A stretch of DNA of 64,000 bases from Erythrobasidium yunnanense. Its lineage: Eukaryota; Basidiomycota; Cystobasidiomycetes; Erythrobasidiales; Erythrobasidiaceae. The stretch lies in NCBI GenBank assembly GCA_001600175.1, contig BCJC01000008.1:808781-872780 (forward strand), written 5' to 3'. Below the pieces are notes generated by a model that saw nothing but the letters and a program-made list of their open reading frames with translations, ran no database searches and was not told the origin of the DNA. Both the position numbers and the translations under genes were made by a program. Position 1 is the stretch's first letter. The number at the start of each line of letters is the position of its first letter. Of this stretch, positions 1 to 9,608 are shown piece by piece.

Positions 1-1
1 A

Positions 2-1665
2 TATATCCCATACGACGACTACTACGCTATGGACGAGGATGAACTGCAGGAAGAGTGTGACCCGGCCGATCGGGCACCAAGCCCAAGCACTAGGTTGGAG
101 CGGACTCCATCGCCACAGATAGAGATACGACGGTCACCCAGCCTCTCGCCTACGCCTTCTCCGCCATCGATACCGCCGAGTGCATCAAGTATAAGCGAGA
201 CAGCAGCTCGACAATCGAGGCGGCGGAACTCGGGTGTCCTACCACCTCCACCTCGAGACCTAGCTCAGAGAAAGGCGAGAAGAGACTCGATATCGGCAGC
301 ACCAGCTATGGAGGTGCCGGAAGCGCCAAGTCCACCTCCCAAACAACCTTCGCTGCTGGCTCAGCTAGGCATGTCGCCAGAATCTTTGTCGCTCAACAGC
401 ATAGAGGATCTCTCCGTGCGGAGAATTAGAGAGAACTCTCCTACTCTAGTCTTGCAAGAAGCTACCCCGCCTGCTCCTCCAGAAAAGCTTCAAACAGCCC
501 TGTCCGACCTAACGCGGACGGTGCGAGCTAGCTCAAGTATAGAGTCGTTGGACATGCAGGCTGCTTCTGGCGGATTGCTCGCACCTACTGCTGTGAGCCA
601 ACGGAATATAAGCCAAAGAAGCAGAAATATAGCCTCGAAGCCTGCTGGATCAGTAGAAAGTAATGCGAAAACGCAAAAGAAGGGACCTTTGGTTGGTGCG
701 ATGCAGGGAAGGCCGGTCTCGACATCGTTGATCTCCCTCAATGGCAATATCGTCCCAGAGGGAGAGAGTTTGAAGCAGAGCAAAGAGACACCCGCAGCGC
801 CCACCACGTCCGAACCAGGAAAGCCTAAAATTCGTCGTCAAGGGAGCGCCATCCATCGCAGATTGAGCTCAAAGTTATCAGAGCCAGGTATCCAGTCTCT
901 TGCGGCAGTGACTCCAGAAGCATCTGTATGCAGTGGTGCTTCTTCCGTGCTCGATGTTGGCGATCGCACTACTCGTGCTCGTTCTACTACACCCGAAATG
1001 GAGCCACCGTCTATTACTAGTGTACTGCAAGATATCAGCCCGGCGTCCTTGCCGCAGCAATCTGCTGCTGCCGTCGAGTATCCAAAGGCTTCGAAAGGGA
1101 AGAACGCAAAGGACAAGGCATCAGCGGGAAGCATTATCAAGCGACGAGTGAACAGAGAGAATGTAGCTGAAGAAGCTGCTGTTCCGACGCGACCCGGTTC
1201 AAGGAGCATTGCTAAGGATGGGACTGTGAAAGCAAAGGAGCCAAAAGGTTTGGAAACACAGTCGCAGGAGACAGGGTCAGAGACCAGCACTACGTCGCTA
1301 TCTGAATCACAGGAGAATTCCGTTCGCGGTGCAGCAGCAGACGCTGGCGTACGCGAAGGTCGGCGTGCTCGAGGCGCAGTCAACTACCAAGAGCCGAGTT
1401 TACCGAAGTGTGTGGTATCAGCTGTTTATGACCTCTCTCTAGCTGATCGTGCTTTGTCTTCTGAAAATGCAGGAAGATGCGAGCCCCAGCGGGCTATGTT
1501 CCGACCATCAAGACAGTGGCTTCTACACGAGGTCAGCATCTGCCAGTTCCTGCAGTAGCTAGCGGTGTGCGCCGAAAGAGCAGTCTTGAGGCCATGACTG
1601 GGAGACCGCAAGATAGTCGGCGGCATAGTACTTCAGAGGGAGACGAGAGCGATGGGTGTAATTAG
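2..1665 (+). CDS. SGO1: Shugoshin-family protein, C-terminal part (5' end outside window)
   Basis: Exons 2-1407 and 1473-1665, with a 65-nt GT-AG intron (1408-1472). The frame is open to the left edge, so the N-terminal coiled coil (the PP2A-binding part in the family) lies outside the window. Visible: about 470 residues of Ser/Pro/Ala-rich, disordered sequence with clustered basic patches, then a basic motif across the splice junction, RRARGAVNYQEPSLPKMR. This matches the C-terminal shugoshin signature (basic run, V-N-Y-x-E-P-S-L, then basic residues), which in the family recruits the protein to pericentromeric histone H2A phosphorylated by Bub1. Splicing restores the second half of the motif (PKMRAP); reading through the intron gives an unrelated tail, which supports the junction. 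Shugoshin protects centromeric cohesin and supports chromosome bi-orientation. The call rests on this one motif. Confidence 0.8.
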
Positions 1666-1802
1666 AGACTGATATGCTGTCTGCGCTAGAAGGGAAGCAA
1701 TGACCGGGTGTTGTTGTGCGAATCTCAGATCAACTTGACAATTTCGTCTTCCTTGGACCGTCACCAACTAGCCTTGAAACAGAACCCAGCTCGACGTTTA
1801 CG

Positions 1803-3182
1803 ATGGCTGCCAGCAATGCGAAGCTGGCGTTTGAGACGTCTGAAGAAGTCAAAGTCGCCCCGACTTTCGACAGTATGGGCTTGAAGGAAGACCTCCTTCG
1901 CGGTGTCTATGCGTACAGTGCGTTGATGAGTCCAGCCAGAACTGGACATACATTTCAAAGCTTTGTAGTCTGTAGCTGACGCTATCCTCGTCGTCATCGC
2001 TCTCCTGCAGACTTCGAGAAGCCATCCGCCATCCAGCAGCGAGCGATTCTGCCCATCATCAAAGGCCGAGGTGAGCGACGAGAGAGAGCTGGGAGATTGC
2101 AATGCTGATACTTTGAATCAGATGTCATTGCTCAGGCGCAGTCGGGAACCGGAAAGACTGCAACCTTCAGCATCTCGCTGCTCCAGCGTATCGATATCAA
2201 CGTCCGTGAAACACAGGCGCTGGTGCTTTCTCCTACTCGAGAACTGGCTACACAAGCACAGAGCGTCGTTCTGGCTCTAGGAGACTACATGAACGTCCAG
2301 TGTCATGCGTGTATAGGAGGAACTTCACTCGGAGAGGATATGCGCAAACTCGACTATGGCCAGCATGTCGTGTCTGGAACGCCAGGAAGAGTCATTGATA
2401 TGATCAAGAGAAGGAATCTGCGTACTAGAAACATCAAGATCTTCATCCTCGACGAGGCAGACGAGCTTCTGAATCAAGGCTTCAAAGAGCAGATCTACGA
2501 CATTTACCGCAACCTACCACCGCAAACACAGGTCGTAGTACTCTCTGCCACACTTCCATACGACATCCTGGAGATGACGACGAAGTTCATGACCGATCCC
2601 ATCCGCATTCTCGTCAAGAGAGACGAGTTGACGCTCGAGGGAATCAAACAATTCTTCGTTGCCGTTGAGAAGGAGGATTGGAAGCTGGACACCCTCACGG
2701 ATTTGTATGACACGTTGTCCATTTCGCAAGCTGTCGTGTTCTGCAACACCAAGCGCAAGGTCGACTGGTTAACGGAGAAGATGAGGGAAGCCAACTTCAC
2801 TGTCTCAGCTATGCATGGAGAGATGCCACAGAAGGAGAGAGACGCAATCATGGCAGAGTTTAGACAGGGTGCATCGCGAGTGCTCATCACTACCGATGTG
2901 TGGGCAAGAGGGCTCGATGTTCAGCAAGTTTCCCTGGTCATCAATTACGATCTTCCCACAAACCGTGAAAACTACATCCACAGAATTGGTAGATCAGGAA
3001 GATTCGGCAGGAAAGGTGTAGCAATCAACGTAAGCTCCCAACAACTTTCTGATCAGAGACTAAGACTGACTCTGCTCGTCTACCAGTTCGTCACCGATGT
3101 AGACATCCGTGTGCTTCGAGATATCGAGAACTACTACAGTACGCAGATCGACGAGATGCCGGTCAACATCGATGTGCAATAG
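1803..3182 (+). CDS. FAL1: DEAD-box RNA helicase eIF4A-III / FAL1
   Basis: Exons 1803-1917, 2011-2070, 2122-3029 and 3087-3182 give 392 residues, the usual length. Seen in order: the Q-motif region (FEKPSAIQ), Walker A AQSGTGKT (split by intron 2), PTREL, SGTPGR, DEAD, SAT, and in domain 2 [15 protein letters not shown] and HRIGRSGR. The TDVWARGLD version and the ending [14 protein letters not shown] are typical of eIF4A-III/Fal1 and not of translation factor eIF4A. In yeast Fal1 acts in 18S rRNA maturation; in animals and many fungi eIF4A-III is the core of the exon-junction complex, a role that fits this intron-rich genome. The start is the ATG at 1803. Upstream codons are open in the same frame, but the chosen start gives the normal N-terminal length. 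Confidence 0.95.
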
Positions 3183-3336
3183 AGATGCTGCATTATGCGG
3201 CCTCAGGTGTATATGTATTGTGCTGGGCAAGTAGTCATGTACTAGTCATCTCAGGTTCACCCAGATAAACTTGAGAGAGATTACTACAACGACATTGTAC
3301 TGAAGAAGCAGGCTAACCAATCCTCCTGTCACTTCA

Positions 3337-4957
3337 TCATCTGCAGAGGCAGTACACAAGCACTGAATGAGATATCAGCAAGCTCAGAGACGATGCCGAG
3401 GTCGATGGGAAGGTCTCCCAGCCAAATTCGATGCCAGCCAGTATCGCAAGCCTGGCAGCTGATCGTCAGTGTGAACTAATAACACGGACCGTTACACCCA
3501 CTTGAGGACAACTGGCAGACCTGTCTGCCACAGCAGAAAGACCAATTGATGCGCTTCCCATACGTAGAACTGATAGTGCAGTGATCTTGCAAACAGCATT
3601 CCTATTAGGTTAGAGGTGAAGAATATGCTGACTATGTCTATACGGTCGAAGATTCAACACTCAGTGATGCCTTATAATTGTGCTGTGAGAATCGGCTTAC
3701 TTTTTGAGCTTATTGGCGAAATGGCTGCAGGTTGACCTGGGCGCCTGAGAGTACGAGAGATAAAGCTGTACATCCCTCCCATAGGCTTGGTCCACCGCAT
3801 AAAGGCTGAGAGTAGAAGAACAGCATGACCAACAAGCAGAGCGCTTGCGAATCCGCGCGACAGGAATGTCTTCTCTGATACGAATCGCCAGTTGACTGTC
3901 CATTCGTATAGAAAGACTCTCGAAAATTCGAAAGCCCGAGAGAGGTATGCTGTGCTGTCGTGCAGCAGAAATGGCATTGCAAGCAAGGCCTGTTGGACGT
4001 GTCAGTACAGGTAGGCAGGTCCTCGAGGACGTACATACTTGAATGGCTAGAATATATACGCCCGAGAAGAAGGTGCGCCGCAGACCGATGCTGGCCAGAA
4101 GGATTATGCCCCAGGCGGGAGCAAACAAGAGAATGCTCATCTTGACGGACAGCGCCAAGCTGTGACGGGGATCAGTACAATGTGACTAATCGCAGCCATA
4201 GAGCTCACCTAAACAACGTATTCCCTATGTACCATCTTCTCGTCGCAAAAGCCCATATCGCCGCGTACAGTGCGAGCATCGCGAGGCAGTCGTTAAATAA
4301 CCTGAGCACATAAAGTGAATGCAGTCGTTTCGATAACGCTAGGAAGACTGCTGCGTAGGGCGGGATCTGAGATGCCAATAAGCGATGGATCAAGGTGGGT
4401 GTGTTGACAATGCAACTCACAGTGCGATCGAATCGATAGAGGCGAAGCACCACGCCCATTGTTGCTATGTATATTGCCACGAACATGTACTGTGCGCTTC
4501 TTATGTCTTTACCGTGGTCGGTCAGACCATAGAAAAGGGAGTACACCCAAAGGAAACCAGCTGGGTAGCTGGGCAAGATGTGAGCGTTCAAGGCCAGATG
4601 CATTACCGAGGTGTCTACTCACACAAGAGGACCTGTATCTCCACGGATCTCAAAGTAGTTTCGCTCCCCTTGTAGAAAGGTCTCTACTTGCTGCATGTAT
4701 GCAACCCAGTCGATATTCGTGACTGCCGTAATAATCAGCTTTCTTCGGGTTTCGTGTGGAGCTTCGAATACCTTACATCTTATGTAGCGGACGATCAGGA
4801 GACATAGACAAGTCTCGGCTATCAGGGTTGCAGTATGTACGAGAGTAGCGTAACGCGGATTGATAGCCAGAGCTTGCAGACTTTGTACAGACTTCCGCAC
4901 GTCCAACTGCGGAAGCGGTGGAGCTTTGCGAGACCCTTTGCTCGTTGTAGCAATCAT
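3337..4957 (-). CDS. ALG3: Dol-P-Man:Man5GlcNAc2-PP-Dol alpha-1,3-mannosyltransferase ALG3
   Basis: Seven exons (4957-4623, 4568-4421, 4366-4209, 4159-4039, 3989-3701, 3637-3496, 3451-3337) give 435 residues in one frame. The family adds the first lumenal alpha-1,3-mannose to the lipid-linked oligosaccharide in the ER. Seen: the lumenal loop [12 protein letters not shown]...GDTGPLVYPAGF near residues 85-120 (the conserved acidic/aromatic loop, split by intron 1), [15 protein letters not shown], many hydrophobic membrane segments, and the late motif [13 protein letters not shown]. The ending has the WETFPST pattern of the family. The start is the ATG at 4957 (MIATTSKG); the frame is open a little further up but only from GTG. 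Intron 6 is 44 nt, the shortest seen here. A second, diverged ALG3-type gene lies at the right edge of the window. Confidence 0.93.
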
Positions 4958-5666
4958 GGCTTTGAAAGCGAAGACTTCAAGGCGGCCTTCTCGAGTCTGC
5001 CAAGTCGGCTTTTTCACAAGTCAAGGAGATGAAACGCACTCCCGCTGCGATACGTGCGGCAGATGTATAGAGGGAGTTTGGACGGTCAGCACAGCCAGGA
5101 CGGAGGAGCAGAGGAGGATGGAGGGAGGTATCTTGAAGCCGGCAGCTACGACAGGATAGAATTGGTTCGCAGCTCGTTCGGACCAGTGCAGACGTGGTTG
5201 TAGCAGCAGATTAGGGAGGTTGAGGATGCGCGATCACCATTCAGAGCAGACACAAGCACCGCTTGATGCGCGCAGAAGCGACTTCTGCTTCTTTGATCCC
5301 ATTTCATCGCAGATTCTGGAACAGATAGCCCATCGATAGCAGTGATCTATTCTAACTGTCCACAAGCTATTACGCTGCGCCGACTTGCCTGCTTGTCCGG
5401 CATCACTGTAGCAAAACTGCCAGTCTCGCCGGCAATCCTGGACAAATCTGGGCAAGACAGGCGAAATCCAGCAGCGTCACAATCAATAGCACGTACCATC
5501 TGCAGTCTAGGTGTCATCCGCTCGCAACGCCAGGCGCAAAAGGCCGTTTTGGTCTGAAGAGCCTGCGTCAATCTCGGCCGGTCAACCGCTAGTACCGCTG
5601 CACCATCGCTGTAGCTCCACCCATCTATTCACAAGGCACTCTTAAACGTCAAGACAGCCCTACGGT
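4958..5666. promoter_or_regulatory. Intergenic region between divergent genes
   Basis: 709 bp between the ALG3 start codon and the start of the FN3/coiled-coil gene, so it should hold both promoters. It contains only short, unconvincing frames. I see no TATA box or clear repeat. Confidence 0.4.
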
Positions 5667-7510
5667 ATGCCCTCCTCGACAAATGCCAGCGCTGGCCCGT
5701 CTTCCCAGTCTTCTACGTCAAAGTGGAAAGTTGTACGGCCATGGCACCCGCCGTCAGTGTCTTCGCGGTCCTCTGAAGCAGCGCTAGAAGCAGGACAAGG
5801 TGACGTCGGCTCCATGAGCGAAGAGGAAGAAGAGGAGGATGACGATACCGAAGGACAGACAGAACAGGAAGCCCGCTCGCATAGTCTGAATCTTGCATCA
5901 GAGGATACACTTCCGTCACGCAAACGCCGTCAACTCGAGGTCATCGATGTCAGCTCAACCTCAGTCTCATTAGCCGTTTATGGAGCGACGGATGAACTGG
6001 CCAATTCAGTGAATCCGCACCCGCACGCAAGATCTACAAGTAGCGCTACCGATTCATCTACAATTCCTCCAAACTTCTCTGTCAAACTTAATTCGGCTGC
6101 CTGGCCTCACTTCTTTCATTCCGACACTTCCATCGTTGATGCCGATGGCACAGAGCCGCTCGAAGAGGCTGCACCCTCAACCTCAAGCATCTTGGTGTGG
6201 GGTTTGTCTCCGGGCACAAACTACCAGATTGAGCTCGGTGTTATAGAGGAGCCAGACGAAGGTGAGCCAGCCGAAAGCCTAGTATCAACTTGACGCACCC
6301 TTATGTACGCATTGATGATCAGTTGAAGACGACGCTCAGGATGTCGAAGATGGTTCCGACTCTGGCGAAGTCGAAGAGCCTCTCGCAACCCCAGCCTCAG
6401 TCAGGGCAATAGAGCATGGCGAACCGGACGTTCCTCCTCCGCCGTACTCATCGCATGATCCCAGTCTTCCGGCAAATGGCCCTTCAGAGGCAGAAGTCAA
6501 CCTTCGAAACATGCTCGAGCAGCTGAGACTAACGTCCAAACAAGCTGAAGGGACCTTGTCTTCGTCTATTGCAGCACTCAAGCGTGCTAACGATAAGCTC
6601 ACCAGGGAAGATCAAAGGCACAGACAGCGTATACATATGCTAGAGGATAGTACAGCCAGACTTCGTGAAGTTGCTCAAGAGGAAGATGCAGAATCCACAA
6701 ATGTGCAAGAAGCGATAAGCGATCTAGAGGAGAGTGAGCAAACCTTCGCAGCGCGTTTGGAGAGGCGGAAAGCGGCGCTTGAAGCTCTTGAAAAGGAGGC
6801 TCGGGAGGAGAGTGATCGCGAAGAAGCCGAGATTGCATCCATGAAGAATAGGCTGGAAGTGCTCAGTGCCAAAGAGGAGGAGGTTCTCGGGCAGAAGGTT
6901 AAACTGGAGCGAGAGCTTCTGCCAATGCATAATATACAATTGGTACGTCCAGGCATGAGTGCGACCGAACTACTTCAGCTGATACACTATCGTACAGGCT
7001 ACTCTTGAGGCGGATATCCGCCGAGTCCTAGACGATCATCAGCGGCGGCAGTACCTGTCCATGCAGCACAACCAACAGTATGGCGGGCTATACCACAATC
7101 TCGGCAATGGACAAGGGTCAGTCGGGCGTTCAGCGTCCGTTCGCATGCAAAATCGCAACAATCTATATTATGATGGACCTGTCGGTGCACAAGGATCATC
7201 TGCACTTTATGAGCATTCTCTCCCTCCTCAGCAAGCTCAGTCAGGGTACAACGCGTCAGCCGGGCTTCAACAATCAGGACCGTTACATACTCGTGAGCGG
7301 ACAGGACCAGCAGCCTTCCTATCAGCTGGCCTTCGCAGGCGCAGTGTATCTTTGACTAAGCCCGACAATAAACAAGAGCCAGCAACCGCTGTGCCTGCAA
7401 CAATGGACCGCAAAACTGAGCCCGAGGCGAAATCTGGTTCGCGCTTTGCCTGGTCAAACAACACATGGGCATCGCGTGTTTCAGGGAAAAGCCCGAATGT
7501 GCATGAGTAG
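5667..7510 (+). CDS. Conserved fungal-type protein with FN3-like strand pattern and long coiled coil
   Basis: Exons 5667-6261, 6323-6942 and 6998-7510 give 575 residues. The N-terminus (to about residue 100) is acidic and Ser-rich (a run of E/D near residues 50-62). Residues 95-200 contain VDVSS-type strand spacing and SILVWGLSPGTNYQIELG, the 'L-x-P-G-T-x-Y-x-I' signature of a fibronectin type III domain. After a Pro-rich linker (PPPPYSSHDP), residues about 280-400 form a continuous heptad-rich coiled coil (LKRANDKLTREDQRHRQR...). The C-terminal 150 residues are Gln/Asn/Ser-rich and disordered, ending FAWSNNTWASRVSGKSP. I do not recognise a named gene. The architecture (disordered acidic head, FN3, coiled coil, low-complexity tail) suggests a scaffold, which is inference. 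Intron phases and frames are consistent throughout. Confidence 0.75.
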
Positions 7511-7825
7511 GACACGAGTTAGATGCTTTCACGGTACTGCATGTTTGCTATAAGGTGTTGTCGTAATGCGTTTCCTCTGCAGCGATCATGTCTTTAGATC
7601 AGCCAGCTATCGTTGGACAGACCGAGCAGACGAGCGGAGTCATGGAAGAATGACTAATGCATTGCAGGACGCAGAACCAATCGCTAGCGAAAAGATACAT
7701 GATCGAAGAAAGCTTGCGCTTCAGTCGTGAAGGCGGCGCTAGTGAAGGTTTGCGAGGTGTACTACTATCTGAAGTGGACGGAACCAATATCTGTGGCATG
7801 TTGAGGTGCGTTGCTGGCCATGATT

Positions 7826-8510
7826 TTATGAAGCATACTGCAACCCGAAAATTCATGAATAAGGCCAGAAGCAACTTGACTCTACGTAACGATCTCACCT
7901 TCTTTGTCTGTTCAAGAGCCTCCTTCTTGAATCCTGCGTTGTCTGTTCGATATTGCTCTGCAATTGCTGGAATGAGGGGGTCGTCTGGGTTTGGCTCGAC
8001 AAGGAGCTGATGCAGCCCTCGAAGGACATCCTCGAGCTTGGTTGACGGCTTCCATTGATCTGCTTTTGTAAGTGCGAGACAGATAGCTCCTTCCTCGGTT
8101 ACTTGCGGGTGGTATACGCGGGTTTTCTGCAGAGATTAAACATACAATGCGTGTCGGAGGAAGACAGTTAGCGCGTGTAGACGAGCAGATGTATATAACG
8201 CACGAAGGTGACTTGGGGAGCCTTGAATGGATAGCTGTTGGGACGTTTACGCATAAATCAGTTCAGGCCGTCATCAAGAGGTCATCTTCCAGCCAGCAGG
8301 TGAGGGCAAAGAACAGGTAGCGCACTCGTTTGAAAAGGTTACGTTGAGCTTGAAGGTGCCTCCAGCGTAGTATGGCCCAGGACCTTTGATGGAAGCAGTC
8401 CAATTGAGCAGGTTTGATTCATCGTTTGGTTCTGCGGTGATTCCCAGCAGCTTGAGGTCCTCGCTCTTTCTGATGTCTCCCAGCTCTCTCGCGAGCCTCC
8501 TCGACGCCAT
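7826..8510 (-). CDS. Ubiquitin-conjugating enzyme E2 (UBC fold, UBE2L3/UBE2D-like)
   Basis: Exons 8510-8326, 8234-8204, 8126-7899 and 7837-7826 give 151 residues, the size of a class I E2 (UBC domain only). Seen: helix 1 SRRLARELGDIRKS, the strand/loop GPGPYYAGGTF, YPFKAPQVTF, then YHPQ and the active-site cysteine in EEGAICLAL (Cys88), followed by WKPSTKLEDVLRGL and LVEPNPDDPL. E2s accept ubiquitin from E1 as a thioester on this cysteine. The usual HPN tripeptide reads H78-P79-Q80 here. The last exon codes only for Y-A-S-stop, matching the Y-A-M type ending of UBE2D relatives. The gene converges on the FN3/coiled-coil gene, with 315 bp between stop codons. Ubiquitin is the likely cargo, but I cannot rule out another modifier. 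Confidence 0.9.
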
Positions 8511-9166
8511 ATCTGTCGCTTATGCGCTGGCCTGTCTGACTGATATAGACGAGAGCCAACCTGCGTCAATACATGAAGCCGCTCAAAACGTTCAGAATAT
8601 CTTCGAAGTCTGGTCTACTGATATCTGCGACATTCCGTCCTCTCTTCCCCTCTATGTCATGTCGTCTGCAAGATCTCTATTCACTCATTGCTTGATGCTA
8701 GCAGGCCTGACGTGCCTGCGGCACCACAACTCCAGGCTTCCCGCTGCATCTTAAGCCGACGCCAACGTCCCTCTTCTTTCTACTCTCATGTACATCCCAA
8801 GAAACACGCGAACGCTCGTTCAAGGGCACCTAAAGTCGTTGGCTGGGTGCTGCAAAGCCGTGAATGCCGAGATGGCAAGTGCCCTCTTGTACGCATGCTC
8901 TAACTCAAGTAGCCAAGCTCGTACGCTTCCTGACTCTGCATATTCATCCAACGCCCGAGCTAACGGAAGCGACATTCAGCTTACAAATGCGGACTAACAG
9001 CATACCCCATGAACAGTATCTCTGCGCTGATTTGGCAGTAGCCATGTCTCATGGCACCATTGCGGACTTGAAGACATTGAAAGGAATCCGACTACAAAAC
9101 GTTCCTTTCAACGTGCTTATGATCGGCTACACCTCCATTTGCAAGCTTTAAAGCTTACCAACAACA
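8511..9166. other. Intergenic or unresolved region
   Basis: 656 bp upstream of the E2 gene. The plus strand has several overlapping short open frames (8659-8754, 8688-8903, 8788-8997, 8864-9151); the last contains a fairly protein-like stretch around LKTLKGIRLQNVPFNVLMIG. They could be exons of a gene running into the ORF at 9167, but I could not find splice sites that join them in a consistent frame. The E2 promoter must also lie here. Confidence 0.3.
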
Positions 9167-9586
9167 ATGAACGCAGTTCAACCATTCGTAGCACCTACGG
9201 AAGTACACGCTCCGCTAATCCCTGCAAGGCCCCGACGGAGGCGCCAAGCAACGACAGACCCTTTCACCGAGCCGCTCATGAAGAGTTCAGATCAATTTCC
9301 CCACTATGAGTTTCATAGAACACAGCAAGTATATCCTTGGCCCTTGCTAGCGTCTTCTACATCGGGACCTCTGCTACAGATCCCGACCGGCCCGCAGGCT
9401 CAGATTGAGAGATCATCAAGACCCTCCTTTGCCGCCCTCAAATCAGTACAGTGGCTTCATAAACGCCGATCGTCGCAACCTGAGACGAGAGCAAGCTTAT
9501 CAGCTGCTGGCAGCAACGCGCTTATTCGAGCATTTCATTCGAGTAAGCAGTCGTCGAAGGGGCGGACGCCTTTTGTGATGGAGTAA
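9167..9586 (+). CDS. Hypothetical basic protein (possibly a last exon)
   Basis: A 139-codon ATG-started frame with a good context (ACAACAATGA). The protein is rich in Arg, Ser and Pro, with basic runs RPRRRRQ near residue 21 and HKRRSS near 105, and has no membrane segment or motif I recognise. It ends 22 bp before the stop codon of the convergent GAA1 gene. It may be the 3' exon of a gene whose upstream exons lie in 8511-9166, or a chance frame. Confidence 0.4.
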   Translation: MNAVQPFVAPTEVHAPLIPARPRRRRQATTDPFTEPLMKSSDQFPHYEFHRTQQVYPWPLLASSTSGPLLQIPTGPQAQIERSSRPSFAALKSVQWLHKRRSSQPETRASLSAAGSNALIRAFHSSKQSSKGRTPFVME

Positions 9587-9608
9587 TGCCGTTTTGGCGT
9601 ATTAAGAC

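Noticed and set aside
838-1383. 181-codon minus-strand frame
   Set aside because: Antisense to the low-complexity shugoshin coding region; its Ser/Arg-rich composition simply mirrors the sense strand.
3337-4957. ALG3 and the right-edge ALG3-type gene as one locus duplicated by misassembly
   Set aside because: The two sequences differ at most positions and in intron content, so they cannot be assembly copies.
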